In this document: positions 26,177 through 38,962 of the stretch, in pieces | Layout: the number at the start of each line of letters is the position of its first letter | Position numbering within the stretch: position 1 is the first letter of the stretch | Assembly (NCBI RefSeq): GCF_041260155.1 | Contig: NC_091944.1 | Location: 16,007,272-16,071,271, forward strand | Direction of reading: 5' to 3' | Origin: Ptychodera flava | Lineage: Eukaryota; Hemichordata; Enteropneusta; Ptychoderidae | DNA: 64,000 nucleotides | The notes under the pieces: model-generated | Told to the model about the DNA's origin: nothing | What the model saw: only the letters and a program-made list of their open reading frames with translations | Database searches by the model: none | Translations under genes and position numbers: made by a program

Positions 26177-28302
26177 TTACAAGTATGTTAGTGTAGGAGC
26201 TCGAACATACTTACAAATTTACCAAATATCGGCGCTGTCAAGAACATGACTAGGGCAAAACTTCCAAAGACCAGACCCACTACGGTATCGGAGGCACCCA
26301 TGTTATTAGCCTGTAACACAAATGTAAAATAATCATGAATGAAACTTCATTGTTCCCATTCTGAAGAGGATCAGTTGATATAGATACCACTAACATCTAT
26401 ATCAAAGAAAATGATCGAGCCTCACAAAAGTATTTTTCAACAGAACTGTGGTTAAACAATGAAATCAGAAAAGTTTTAAATATATGTTCACGATTGTCAT
26501 TTGAACAAACCTGAATGAGGTAATCCCTTGGAACTGACAAACCAGATTTGACCACTTCTTAACAGTCTTAGAGAAAGTGTTTAAAAAGATTTGAAGCGAA
26601 AACTTTGAGAAAATAACTGCATGTTTAAGTTTGGTGGTATATAACCAGCGGCAGTGGAAAAAAGAAATTGTTGATCAAAATTGAGAAAATTTTCTCTGAC
26701 CATTTGCTTATCCATTCTTTATCATCATTTAAAACAAAACTGATCGAACTTATGCCTTGAGACATATATGAAACAAATGTGATAGACATCGGACAAAGTT
26801 TAAGAGAAGAAGATCTTTGCAGAAAGTCAGAAAAAACTCTGAAAACATTCATAGAAATTTACAGATCAAAATGCTATGCTAATTTTAATATAACTTGATG
26901 AAGTCATCCCTACGAAGCTAGATCTTGAATGTCAAGGTGAAGACTGGTAGTATAAGATACAGCTTTGTTTTGACCAAAAATTACAAAATCAGCCCCAAAA
27001 TTGTGCATATGCAAATTTCATCATCATCAGTTCAAAAGTACAAATTAAGGTCGTTCCTTAAAACTTTCATACACAATTTTGTTTGACAATTTAGGAGAAA
27101 AGGGGTTTCTGAAGAAAATTGAGCAAAATATCAGCAAAAGTTCTAAACAATTTAAATACATTAGCTTCGTCATTTTCAAAAATTCAAGAAAGGCATCCCT
27201 GAGAAGCTGGACATAGAATGTTAAAGCAGCTAGATCAATGTAAGAGAAAAAGAAGTTTGACCAAAACTAAAATGAATTGCCCAAATAGTTTGCATATGAA
27301 ATTTCTCATCATTTGGACAAAAACAAAGTTGGATCATCCAGAGTGACTTGAAGACCTTCAATGAAACTTTTCTCAGCAACGTTTTCAGAGGAAAAGTGCA
27401 GAGTTCATGAAGGATGCCGGATACTAATGGACAATCTTCCTATTTGATAGCTGACGGACAGCTAGCTATCAATTATTCAGATCAGTAAGTAATCACATGG
27501 CATAATCAGTGAAGTTGTTAAAACCGCAGTTTACGAGTTTATTTAAATGACGTGTCGGAAACATTATCCAAAAGTCATATCAACTATAAGTGGAGATTGA
27601 ATTACTCCAACATAACAATGTTTAGAGATAGCTCTATAGAAACAAATGGCTTGGCTTGATGTATGTGCAACCATTATTTAGGAAATGTGATTGACATTAC
27701 AGGGACAAATAGTTCATTAATAAGTGTTTGAAAGCATTTCTTTTCTGCTTAATTAGTGAGAAATTTTTGGGTTTCAGCAGGTTCGGAAAGAGCAGGCAGA
27801 CAAACTTTGATCATTATTTGGCAAGGAAATGTTCGTTAATTTTTACTCAATGTGCAACTTGGAAAAACAACTGAGAAGGTATTTAGGGGTAGGATTTTGT
27901 TGTTTGTGTGTTTGTGTTTGCCATGCAAGGAAAACTGGTGATTGGAGGGGATTTTTTCATGAGGGAGAATCATTTGCGAACAGTTTTCAATTTCCCTCGA
28001 AATTTCAATTCGATTGAAAGTACCTTAAAATAGCATATTTTCAAGTAAAACCCCTTGGTAACGTTTTTTTTTCAAAATTAGCTTGTTGGTTGTAACTACG
28101 TAAAGTTATGTCTTACCTCAGCTGGGTAGAACGGTGCAAGGATGCTAAAACTGATGAAGTTTGCAAGATTGCCCAATGAGATGCTCAACAAAGTCAGCTT
28201 CTGTCTTCTTGTAAAAGCCCGACTCTTGGCTGAACTGTCCGACCCAGTATGATCTTGAATACTGCCATCCGTGTTGACTTCATCCGCACGGTTTGTGTCC
28301 AT
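12080..28302 (-). CDS. SLC18B1: SLC18B1-like MFS transporter, copy B (complete, 13 exons, 463 aa)
   Basis: Exons in transcript order: 28117-28302, 26215-26310, 23373-23446, 22279-22426, 20330-20398, 17188-17278, 16016-16152, 15672-15770, 15431-15522, 15199-15294, 14850-14924, 13734-13877, 12080-12164. All introns are GT/AG, and the joined frame is 1392 nt with no interruption. The ATG sits in an ideal ACCACCATGG context with an in-frame TAA 15 nt upstream. It has the 12-helix MFS layout: motif A as [12 protein letters not shown] after TM2, motif C as [12 protein letters not shown] in TM5, and WGYLTDK between TM8 and TM9. The cytosolic tail ends with the acidic dileucine ETSQLL. Role by family: proton-coupled exchange of polyamines or related cations into vesicles (inference). 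Exon sizes equal those of copy C in all exons. This is the copy most likely to be functional within the duplicated units. Confidence 0.92.
12400..13620. repeat. Degenerate ATTCAT-rich repeat, intron 12 of copy B
   Basis: AT-rich sequence dense in ATTCATGAA, TTCATCAA and related words with no fixed period. The same material fills intron 12 of copies C (33560-36330) and D (55600-56250), so it predates the duplication. No coding content. Confidence 0.6.
16256..16337. repeat. GTT/GGT microsatellite, intron 6 of copy B
   Basis: A run of GTT triplets followed by GGT/GAT triplets. The homologous tract recurs at 38920-39022 (copy C) and, shorter, at 57272-57303 (copy D). ORFs across it, such as the valine-rich one, are artefacts. 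Confidence 0.85.
17463..19936. mobile_element. 2.47-kb long-TIR element, Polinton/Maverick-like remnant, intron 5 of copy B
   Basis: Inverted repeats of roughly 275-320 bp occupy about 17463-17782 and 19662-19936, with outer ends resembling AGTATATACACTGG. A 7-bp direct repeat, TTAGCAA, flanks the element exactly (17456-17462 and 19937-19943). The interior is notably GC-rich (17.8-18.6 kb) and holds broken minus-strand frames that recur in the other two units but match no protein I can name. TIRs of hundreds of bases, an AG-type terminus and a 6-7-bp target duplication are Polinton-like, but no polymerase or integrase is present, so it would be a deleted or non-autonomous derivative. It lies between exons 5 and 6. 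Confidence 0.65.
19937..20092. mobile_element. Palindromic element hosting the long-TIR element
   Basis: A long hairpin with arms that begin near TAGCAATACTCGATAAAAAT on the left and its complement near 20085 on the right, around a small nested GC stem. The right arm also pairs with sequence left of 17456 (TCTGCTTAGCAA), which indicates that the long-TIR element inserted into one arm of this older palindrome. Copies: 42321-42430 (cut by a retroelement) and 60836-60989. Confidence 0.65.
20664..20840. mobile_element. Palindromic MITE, unit 1 copy
   Basis: Two arms of about 70-85 bp (20664-20735 and 20748-20840) are inverted copies rich in GATCGA and AGTCTGC words around a short spacer. The homologous copy in unit 3 is at 61556-61700; unit 2 lacks it. 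No ORF. Confidence 0.65.
21499..21606. repeat. GC-rich near-perfect hairpin, intron 4 of copy B
   Basis: Two arms of about 48 bp pair almost completely around a loop of about 10 nt. The core of each arm is GCGGGG...TCTTCCGGCCG. Homologous hairpins are at 44859-44966 and 62348-62455, always in the intron between exons 4 and 5. Probably an old MITE; a transcribed structured RNA cannot be excluded. Confidence 0.8.
23509..24047 (-). mobile_element. 5'-truncated non-LTR retroelement tail, unit 1 only
   Basis: About 540 bp absent from the matching place in unit 2 (near 46791). On the minus strand it ends in an A-rich TAAAA-type tail, seen as TTTTA repeats at 23512-23535 on the plus strand, as LINE 3' ends do. 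I could not identify an open frame or clear target duplication. Confidence 0.55.
24387..25622. mobile_element. 1.24-kb TIR DNA element, unit 1 copy
   Basis: The ends are inverted copies, AGGCTGCGTTCACAAA at 24387 and its complement ending at 25622, flanked by TCTT on both sides (24383-24386 and 25623-25626). The interior has no transposase. The homologue in unit 2 is 47120-48129 with the same TCTT flanks, so insertion preceded duplication. It lies in intron 2 of copy B. Confidence 0.75.
25893..26172. repeat. (CA)n and (TA)n microsatellites next to exon 2 of copy B
   Basis: A CA run (25893-25932) and two TA runs (25981-26034 and about 26091-26172) end 42 bp from exon 2. The 153-residue open frame across them is a repeat artefact. 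Long TA runs of this kind are error-prone in assemblies. Confidence 0.92.
26500..27430. repeat. Degenerate ~290-380-bp tandem repeat, intron 1 of copy B
   Basis: Related blocks start near 26516, 26900 and 27190 with versions of GTCATCCCT...AAGCT, and each contains a TTTGCATATG..ATCATCATTTG segment. The same array is in unit 2 at about 49000-49870. Non-coding. Confidence 0.55.
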
Positions 28303-31300
28303 GGTGGTAAGTTCTTAGTGGCTACTAAATGAGAAGTACGTACGATTTATCGGTCACTTTTTTTCTTTTTCGCTGCAAAAATTACGTTTTCTTCGAGCCA
28401 AACATGCATCAGTTGAAAATGAGCCAAAACGAAAATATTCACATGTCAATGACGTGTCATACGCCTTGAAAATGAAAACTTTTGTATTTCTCTTGTTTAG
28501 CTCTTGTAAAAGCTACTTTCCGAACAATAATTCTAATCTACATTGAATATCAACTTTTAACCTTTTTTCTATGTTACAGCACAGCACGAATCGTCCTAGA
28601 ATGAAGTGACCGCATTTTGATCGCATGTTGGGGTCACATTATCATGCATGCGCAGTGCACTGATATTTTGGCAGAAAAGAGTGGGGTCATCCTAGGACTA
28701 TATCCGCCGCAGTCGTGCGTTACCGTGGGATGACGGCAACTTCTGCAGCAACCATCTATTACAGTTATGAGCCCATCTACAATATTCAATAGTTGATTTG
28801 GATCACACCTCGTAAATCACATCGGCCACCAATTGTCTCAAATTTGCAAATCGTTGAACCTATAAGTGCAAGATTTACAATTTCACCTTCTTCCGACCCC
28901 TCTTCCATTATGTATCTGAAATTGTTTTACTTAGCGGATATTTATCGGTAGGGTACTTCTAACTCGGAGACAAGAAACGTTTCATAAATTGTACACATGA
29001 TTGTTAGTTCAGAACTTGACACTAAGTCGTGTAGATTAACGCAACTTAAGCTTTTAGTATGTGGTCGATAGATTGGGACTTGGGGTCATATTCCTAGGCA
29101 TTTTCAAGGTAAACATATACGCGTATTTACGCAAATGCGTGACGGGTAAGTGACATGCAATATGCATGACGAATTTCAGAACCCTTATACTCTTACCTCA
29201 CTTTAGAATTGACGCAACATAAGGTCGTAGATCGTAGAACTCCGGTTACGCAAAGATACAGACAATGTAGTCATCCTTTTTAGGTCAACACGAGCCTCTA
29301 TTGAGTCCTTTTAGCCAAAGTCCCCTAAGCGAGACGTTGACCCGTGACACATATTCATGGCTCGGGTCTCCGATCTGCCCTTTTGAGCTCTTGGTTCAGA
29401 GTGAATTATTATTTACTATTATGCGTACGGCTGGTCAGTCCATCTAGGTATCTCAGAGGTCAACGCGACGCAGTGTTGTTGCTATTGTATCGGCACACAA
29501 ATCGGAGCATGGGCGCTGTGTGACCAGAGCGAGCAAGGGCATGAATTTGAAAAGTCAAAGTTCACTCACATTTGTATATATCAGCATACTCATATATCAA
29601 CATACTCACCAGTCAAAAGTATGAACTCGATTAAAAGTGTTCATCGTAGTTGCATTCGGGAAAACTCGGTCAGGAACTTTTGATTTAAAGCACCACATGT
29701 AACGTCTGATTGTTCAACCATCAGGAATGTTGCTGTATACTCCACGAACCGTCATTTTGCTTCGATGTCAAGCATGAATACTTGATACTATGAATACGAT
29801 AGCCAACTGTTGATCGGTGGTTCGTCAGAAAGCCCTTAAAACACAAAATTAGCGTACCAAAGCGTCTCGTATGTGCAGAGGCGAACCAGGAGTAAATAGT
29901 CTAATTTCACATATACTGTATACAGTGTAGATCTTTCTTTGTCTCGGAATATAAAGTAGTGTTCTACATAAACTTGTGCTGATGCAAATTTCATAAACCA
30001 TGCTATATCATCGTCTTCGTCATGGTATATGTCTGATTCTGCATGTGCCACTGACATTGTTTGGTAGACCTACAGTGTCCAAACAATTCCTTTCCCAATG
30101 TTTGCCTGCTTTTCCATTCTTTCCAAAGTACCCGTCATGTAGTTGTATGTAGATGTAGATACCTTTAATTTAATCGCTCATGTTTGTGAACTCGCATATT
30201 ACAACCATAACTACTAAATTCTGTATTAACCTGTCAAGCGAAACCTTCCATATTCGCTTAGATTCATCGTCCTGTAGGAAAACTGCCTCTTGAATACTGT
30301 CCTTATTCTGCAATATCACAGTGTACGGCCATGTATTTTTTGTTCTTCAAAAAATGTAAAATTGGATGTTTTGGAATGCGCCCTCTCTTCGGAGCCTATT
30401 CGTCCGAGGTATTTTGTTCTATTTTGTTCTATTGTGTTCTATTGTGATAAAAAGTGTGTAGGGGTACGGGGTACTGTATCTCCTTCTAAATGATCAAAAG
30501 TAAACAGGCAAGAGAGGCCATTCAACTTCTATTTTTGAAAAGCTGAGACTATTTCAACAAAGGAGTGTAAGTATTGGTAAAATGGCATATCTTGGGCAAG
30601 TGGCTTTAAATATTTTTTTTGCAGTATTGAAGTTTGTTATTTATCGCCGGGCGTACTGACAATTATAGACCCTTGCTCATGAAGCAAATTTGTGACGGGT
30701 TTTGCAGATAACGTTTATTTTATTGGCTTATGTAATGAACAAGAACGATGATATTAACATCGGATAATTTACGCATTTCTGCTTCTCCGGGGTCAATTTT
30801 TTACTTGAGTGTGAATTTAACAAAGATGAAATGTCCAGAAAAGACACAGGTAATGTTTGAAAGCTAAGACACAGACCTTTCTCAAAGCGACAACTTCTTG
30901 TCACGAAGCTAAGGCATCCCGTCCGGAACAGTCGGCCTTAGGAGTGAATATTTTATGTTCACTTTGTAAACTCTCGCCTTTAGCGCTTAATGGGGCTATG
31001 GATGCGTTGTGGTCGAGCAAAATTGAAATATATTTAATTTGCTTATTTCAACATAGGCGAAACTTTCATGTTGTTTTTGCCGGGAAATTATATGATTCAG
31101 TTGATGGTGTATGAGTAATTTAGCGTGATGAAGAGTTTATTTGAGGGTACAGCATTGTCCATGGAAAACCCAACCATGTTATAGTCATTGAATTGAATTT
31201 CTACAATAATACAGAATTCAGGCCCTTAAATAAAGGTTGATCTTGCATTAATGTTGTCAACTACTGTTAAAATAGTGCGTTCCAGCCAAGCTTCAATAAT

Positions 31301-32270
31301 TCCATTACGGTACAATGCGCTTCGGGGACAGGTCTTCAGACTCTCAAATTTTTACAATTCTTTTCTGATCCACCACTTGCAGGTGTTCATTTTAAAGCTC
31401 TAGGAAGAAAAATTTATCCGACTTTGTTTTTCGAAAATCGAAAATCTTATTTTTCCGCATACTGTTTACACAGGGATGGTGTCCATTTTTAATATCAAAT
31501 ATCAGTAATTTTTAGGTAATTTGTTTCTCTAGTACACAACTTAGCACGGTGATGAATGATTTATATTCTTGATTTAGTAATACTATGGTTTAAGGGCAAA
31601 AGTTTAGTTCTTTCCCTTTGTGTTTGATAAGCATACAAGGTCAAGTAGGGGGAGATGCGTTACAACATAGACAGCAGAGGCGACCCCCTCTACTGTCTAA
31701 AGTTGCAATTTACACGTAACTACTGACCATGTATATGACAATCTGAAGACCTCATCGGGAATTTGCCGAAATTTCCGACAGAGCAATGTAAAGCGTGACC
31801 CACAAACAGTATGATACGAGCACAATGTGTAAAATAAATAAAATAAACATAAAATAAATAAACATTAATAAAGTACAGTACATGTCATACAATGTCATGC
31901 AACATATAAAAAGGCTGAAAATTTTACTTATCTGAAAAAAGTGATGGAATTTGGTGCACCTTTTTTCTGACTGCTCTATTCTTTGGTATACGCATGCGCT
32001 GGTGACGAAATAATGAAAGATGTTTATATGATTGAGTCAAAAATACTTTTTCCTCTGCAAAGCTGCCTTGGCCTGCTTTTCAGTTCAACGAATGTCTTAG
32101 TTGTCCAGCAATTTCTGTCTGTCACCAAAAATGTTTGCTACGGTCTATCCTCACTCTGCCATGGATATTTCTGAATTGTAGTGTTAGGCCGCCACATCAA
32201 CCTACACACGAAACCGCTAAAATCAATGAAAGTACGATATATATAGGTGTCCACGTAAAGGAAGAAGTAC
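28303..32270. other. Upstream region of copy B, duplicated in unit 2
   Basis: Holds the presumed promoter of copy B. It matches about 51100-55060 block by block (for example 28380-29500 with 51170-52340), interrupted in unit 2 by insertions at 53065-53975 and 54579-54791. The similarity reflects duplication and does not by itself show regulatory function. I see no other gene; ORFs at 30290-30493, 30857-31114 and 31983-32174 lack recognisable domains. Confidence 0.55.
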
Positions 32271-32357
32271 TAACTGTTTATATGCTCTTTTTGTACTCAT
32301 AGTAAGTGAAACGAAATACCAATACAATCCTGGATCCCATCATATATTTATCCAGTT

Positions 32358-33134
32358 GAATACTTCAAGGTCTTTATTCAGCTGTTCTAGGCCATCGGCC
32401 CAACATACTTAACATAGTAAACATAAATATACAAAAATTGACAGGAAAATGGTATTTGCAAACAGTCAGAATAATTGATTATCATTTATCTCCTTTCTCT
32501 CTTTCATAGCGTGAAAAGTGAAAGCGGCTAGATGTTGCAATGTATTTGAATCATCAGCTTTCATCAGAGATATACATTTTCTTTCTGTTGGTGGACGTAA
32601 ATAATCGAGGAATATACTTCATCCTCAGGTTATCAAAAAAGTACAAAGTAAAACAAAATGATATTCATTTTCGACTTCATCTCTATCACATAGCAAACAT
32701 ACTCTTTCATTTGCATCATTTTTCAATTTTCTGTCAGTCTTAATACGTAAATATTGAGAAGAACATCTCAATCGAGCTAACATAGACATGTGTACATTAA
32801 TTTTGACGACAGAAAGGTACTTTTCTGGTGTAAGTGAACATTTGACTTCTCGAGATCAAGAAAGTTTGTCAAGGCTAAATATTTGACTGTACCAATTGCC
32901 ATGCAAATAACTCTTTAAGTTCTCTACAAAAGTGCATATGAAGCTGTTCTCATCGGGAACTTCTTGTTGCTCCCATACTTCTCGCAAATTACAGAGATAC
33001 ACTAAATTTTTGACGTGGTGTATCCATGTGGGTTTCGATCTAACACCAGATTTATCAATGTAATAGAGCATTTCATAACACTTCCTTGGATAGCGGTTTT
33101 CTGGCATTTTTAAAAGTTTACATCAGTATTTAAC
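32358..33134 (-). mobile_element. 5'-truncated LINE with 14-bp target duplication
   Basis: Flanked by an exact 14-bp repeat, ATATTTATCCAGTT, at 32344-32357 and 33135-33148; units 1 and 3 have the empty site. On the minus strand it encodes the C-terminal end of a LINE ORF2-type protein. A frame at 32856-33107 is followed, after frame disruption, by a stretch containing CLLCDRDEVENEYHF and LMKADDS...LAAFTFHAM, resembling the cysteine-containing tail of metazoan LINE polyproteins. The 3' end contains AATAAAG. It lies just downstream of the copy C stop. Confidence 0.85.
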
Positions 33135-33281
33135 ATATTTATCCAGTTTAAGATGATTAAATCACTTGATCTCTTGAACTATTACTTACCAAGTACATTT
33201 TACGCAGGCTAGCATATCAAATCTACAAAGAATTTATAATCAAGTTTCAACGATAGCATTTTTGTTTTAATGTTTACAAAC

Positions 33282-35926
33282 TCAATCTGACAACAGTGGA
33301 TCGTTTAGATCGCTTTCTTGATTTACAGAAGTCGCAACCTCGCTTTGGTGTATTGGTACTCTTCTCCTGAAGATGAAAGTAAGAAAGAATAATTTTCTTC
33401 ACAAAGCAAATCGCATATTGCAGTAATTAAAAAAATCCGTTTCTTACAAGACTTCTATTCTTATTTTGATTGGCAATGGTTTCATTGCAGCAGCAAGATT
33501 CCAAAATTCTAGGGCAGTATAATAACTGCTGTCCACCAACTAAACACCATGTAAGTGGTTGATGAATGAACCATGCACAGAGCATGAATTCTGTTCATGT
33601 GTTTTTCACACATATATGTATGAATGTTAAATTGGACAGAATAAATGATTAACAATGATGAATTGTTATTCTTAAAACTTCATGAACACATGGTTCATAA
33701 AATATTCATCAAACAATAGTCATCATGATAGATATTTAAGCAATAAAGCACATCCAGTGATGGTATACCACGAGATTTTGACCAGCTCACTTCATATATG
33801 AACTGGCTATCGCTCGTGCATATATGTCGTGAACTGGACAAAATCTCGTGGTATACCGTCGCTGGATGTGATTTATTGCTATTATATCATACCAGTATAT
33901 TGAAATTCTGGCGTGGAACTTCAAGAACGGATTTTTGCTCAAGCCGAGAGCTCGTGCGTATTCCAGCCGTGGTATATCGCGAATATACCAAGGTTCTTCT
34001 CGCGTCTCGACCAATCAGATCGCTGTATTGGCGCCATCAATATAATGGAATGATATTACAATCGACAACACTCGTAAAATCTTCATTAAATGTGCAACAG
34101 TATTTATGATTTATTCATAATATATCCAATACATTCCTGGTTCAGTCATACATAATATATCCACCATATACGAATAATCAATAAATAATACCTTAATTAT
34201 TCTATCATGAATAATACAATTCATCAACTTCATCATGTATTGAATTTAAAGTTCATGAGTATGTATGGAATATTCATATTACTTTGTGAATAATTCATAT
34301 TGTATCTTCATGAACAATATTCATGAAACACTCATTAGAAATTAAACAAAATTTATGATTTATTCATGACATACGCACAAATGAATTATTTTGAGATATA
34401 GACAAATTTCATGAAATGTTCAAATATAATTTTTTCAGGACTGTTTGAAAAAACAATGCACCGTTACATGTCCATTAAATATTAGCATTATAGCAATATG
34501 ACATTAAACTGGTCCAATAATCATTTCCATTCAAGGTAATATATTACCAGGTCCATGGGACAATTGTGATTTACAAATTTTAGTAGGACCATCCTGAATC
34601 ACTGATAGTTAGTGATGGTACCAGGTGTCCGGAATGGGTAAGCGTTCTGCGCTGTTTTGTGTCTATCTTTACAACTATTGTCTTGCGAATTCTGACCTAC
34701 TGTCATTGGATTATGGATTGGTATGATTGCGATTATTATGCTACACCCGTCAGGATTGATCCAAAAATTGTCTAAATATTGTATGAAAAGATACAGGATA
34801 TGAATCACTGTAATAAGTCAAAGCCGGGAATGCTGTCGTTAATCATTTGAGTGACCGAGGTGTCATATTTGGCCACAATGTCGTCATATCGACCGTAGAA
34901 CTTTTTGAAAGTCCTAAGAGTCTTTGTTGTGTATCCTTGTCTCAGTAATTTTGATGCCACTGAGCTGTGTCTCAGTTGAAAATCAGTGTAGGAATCACAA
35001 GCCCTACGATACCTGAGAAGTTGAGACACGTACACACCATAAGCAGGTGCAGATGGAATATTACTTGACAAGTGGGGATAATTTATGATTTCAAAATCGA
35101 AATCATCCAGTAGCCCATTAGTACCCACTTGTAGGAACAGATCAAGATATGAAGCACAGTTCCTACCCTCTGTTGTTTCTTTGATTTCCAACTCATCAGG
35201 GTAAGTATGATGTAAGTAATTTGATATATCTGTGCGTGTTGTTAAAACGCCTTGCAAGTTTTTTAGACCCTGCTTTGTAGAGAGTTTGTAGGACAATGAC
35301 ATGCATGACATACAAATGACATATTAATTCTATTTCATGAAACAGTCCATGAGCTGGCGGGCGTCATCATGCACTATTCATGAATTTTTCATCAACTATT
35401 CATCAAGCAGCAATTTTCATTTGTTCAGGATACCCTCATTGTGTTCGTCTACAACATTCATAAAATAATCATTAAACAATCAACAAAATTCACAATTTAC
35501 TCATGATGTATTCATTTAATGAATTCATAACGGCATGATAAGCATGCGTAATGAATTACTCATAATACAGTCATCAGTAGGGCCAGCTCAGTAGGGCTTT
35601 CCCCGACAAGTTAGTTGTTATGTCATTTCAAACTTAACACTTGGAAACATTGATTAGCTAGCATCGCTGAAATGTTATATAGTACATGAACTTCCAAACG
35701 ACTTAAAGCACGACTTAATTTATCTGTATATAGTGAGTTCATCACGGAATTTCATTTAAGCATAAAGTTCATCATGGATTCATGAAGATTTTTCAAAAGC
35801 ACGGTAATCTTCAAATATTCACTAGAATTTCATCTTTACTATTGATGCATTTATCACAAGTTTTCAAACAGTCCATAAAACAAAATAGTTGTTCACTCAT
35901 TTGCTAATTAAAAAAATCTGAAATTC

Positions 35927-35988
<62 letters not shown>

Positions 35989-38930
35989 AATTTTTAATGA
36001 ATTTTATTAAGTCATTCAGTTCGTTGTACATTCATAGAGAAGTGTTTCATGAACTTTGTAATTCATGTTTATAAATGACGAAATCATCACCATTCATCAC
36101 ATATTCATGACATTTTCATGAATTTCTCTCTGAAATTCATTTAACCATTCATCAATATTTATGATGAATATACCATGCATAATCATGCATTTTCAAGCAC
36201 TTGATCAATGGCCACCAATAGTTCTTTTCATTTCTTATTTAGCAACTGTTATCAAATATTCATGCATAATACCATAGTTTGAGTAAAATATTTTCATGAA
36301 TGCTATGGTAAACTGTAGTGAACTACACTATGACGAACACTTTCAAAGTTTTAAACTTAGTACCCGAAGGTTACATTAAACGGACAGAAGTATTTTTTAA
36401 ATCAAATTAGATTGAAGAAGACTTACCCTTTTCCACACTGGTATTCCCACAGACTGAAGACTATAAGTAACAGTGCCACGAAGAGGTAAACGCCTGAAAA
36501 TACTGTGGCTGCCCAACTGAAGCCAACCACGTCTACAAGTATTCCCCCAAAAGTCGGACCAATAAAATTTCTGAAGGACGATGGGAAAAGGACACTGTTA
36601 AAAGCTGGGGCTCACTGAACGATACAGTTTATCATGATTTTCTTAGTTTTATAAATTAGATATACACAGCCTGGTTGTTGCCAATTAAAATGGAACATGA
36701 ATATAGAATGCAGAACGTATTTAGGAGACTGAGCTGCACTGACAAACTTTACAGTCACTAAAATATTCCCTGACAATATCATCAGGTATTGTTAAGTGAA
36801 GATTCAATTATCCTTCCTGAACACACAATTGATAATCAAAATGTACATGAATCATGTCAATGAGTATATATGTTTGTTGATACGTATAATTTCCAATGTT
36901 TCCAAGTAACTGACATGTTAAAATTGTGCTATTATCCGTTCAATAGTGATGAGTAGATCAAGGTAACTGTTTAAATCCTCATACAAATATTTTTTCATAT
37001 CGACAAAATTTCACGTTATTAATGTCACTTTCTTTGAAAAATTGATGTGACAGATATTAGGCACTGTGAATCTAGGGGGAAATATATTCAGGTTATGCCT
37101 TGTGTGTTGTCAGTGGTCTACATTTTGTGAGCACTAATTTTGTAAACTGCAAAATATGTACAATCCTTAATATGTTATATTTTATATACAGTTGTTTTCC
37201 ACAAATATAAAACGTTTTTTCTCATGGCATTGATACAAAGAATAGCTGCTAAAAAAAGTAAATTTGAAGAGTTCATTCCCATTCACAACTTTGCCTGGTG
37301 AACCTTAAGCTGTAAGTTTGATCCTGAAAGATAAGTCACAGATTTTTATAATCTGGGATCCTTTAAGTATGGAACAGAGGAATGAGACTCAATAAGATTA
37401 CCGCTGATGATCTTTTTAAAAATGTTGATTGTTCTTTCAAACTACAGTGACCTTTTTTAAAAACTGCAGCAAAAATGTCGCTGAAAAGCTAACAAAATCA
37501 CTAATGTAAGAAAAGATATGCAGACTCACCCTAGTGAAAATAGACTATTGAAGAGGCCAGAAACCACACCATAAGTACCTAGGTTGTCTGGCATTCCATG
37601 CCATCTAGATTAAAAAGGAGACCTTTATCATATGTTGAGCATGGCCATAGCAGAAAGGCACTCTACGTTGAAGAATTACACTGGATACATGGGTATATGG
37701 CGTAAAGTGAGAAAGACTTATAGTCCGACTCTAAGAGAACAAAAGCAATTTGTTTTGATCATAGACGTCAGAACTGCCTATGGTGTTGTCTTAAAGTCAA
37801 AGAGACAAACTTTGCACTTTACCTGGCAGTTACAATGAGATCATAGAAGGTTGGAACCAAGCAGCTACCCAATGACAAACCAAGTAGAACCATTGAAATT
37901 ATCGCCAACCATAGTTGGCTGCAAAGAAACATACATAAGTCTGTTGGTTATTTTAGCACACAAATGCTATGAATTTACATTAAGAGTAAATAGAAAAGCA
38001 GTGCCACTTGTTCTTAATGGGGATACGATCATAAGGTTTTCCGAACGACCCACCTTTTTGTATTGAGAATTGGAGATGGTCCCAGGTAGAGATACGCTGC
38101 ACATGAACCTATGTTTCCCAGTATCATCATTAACTTCGGAATATCCTGAAAAGGAACGGACAAAAAGAGCAGCTGATATACTTTTGTGTCTGCTATGGCT
38201 AAGGAAATTAATATGTCTGTCACAGTGCACTGCACACTGTCGGGCAAATGAAAAAAATGAATTTACTCAACAAATTTGAGAAAAGTTACTCACAAATTTA
38301 TCTGTCATGTAGCCCCAGAAAAATGATGCTATCGTGTAGGATGCAGATATTATGAGAAACATCAGTCCAACTGCCGTTGTATCTAGGTGAAACTGGTAAG
38401 TAGATAAAAACAGGACATTTTACTCAATTATATGGGAAGTGAATTTTCTAACGACATCTAAGCTATAAAAGTTGAAAATTTAGATTGAACGAATTAGAGT
38501 AGGGGTGAAATTTGAAAAATGTAACCCAATACTATACTATACTTGCTACAAATACATCAGATGCATGGGCATTGATAAATGGCATTAAGTCATACCTTGA
38601 TGGATGTAACAGCAAAATATTTTGTGGTACTATAAAATTATAAACACGCTTTGCATTTACCTGTTGGAGATGATTTGCCAGTGTTGGATCAAGAAAACTA
38701 ACCCCCATGGCGCCAGCCAGTACACAAAATGATGTCACAACAATTGACGGCGTTTTCAATAACCGCAAAATGGACCCTGACTCTGGTCTGTCACTCTCTG
38801 AAGTAAATACAGAAAATAGTAACAAAACTGTAAAGTTGGTGTGTATTTTGTTTAATGTGGAAATCGAATGTAAAGTTGAAGACTAAATTCAAATTCGAAA
38901 AGCAAAGCTTAAGCTTCTTGTTGTTGTTAT

Positions 38931-38962
<32 letters not shown>

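Larger units (their letters stand above)
11840..32270. repeat. Tandem segmental duplication, unit 1 (about 20.4 kb, carries copy B)
   Basis: The left edge is where sequence resembling 32.27 kb and 55.06 kb begins (a shared stretch containing AACTGTTTATA near 11860). Homology then runs through the 3' flank, all 13 exons, introns and upstream region, ending near 32.27 kb where the next unit starts. Edges are approximate because they were found by eye. Confidence 0.82.
33560..36330. repeat. Degenerate ATTCAT-rich repeat, intron 12 of copy C
   Basis: Homologous to 12400-13620 but interrupted by a palindromic element (33733-34050), a retroelement (34499-35312) and a TA microsatellite (35931-35984). 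Confidence 0.6.

Noticed and set aside
25735..26196. 153-residue ORF
   Set aside because: It translates (CA)n and (TA)n microsatellites into His-Thr and Tyr-Ile runs; it is not a gene.
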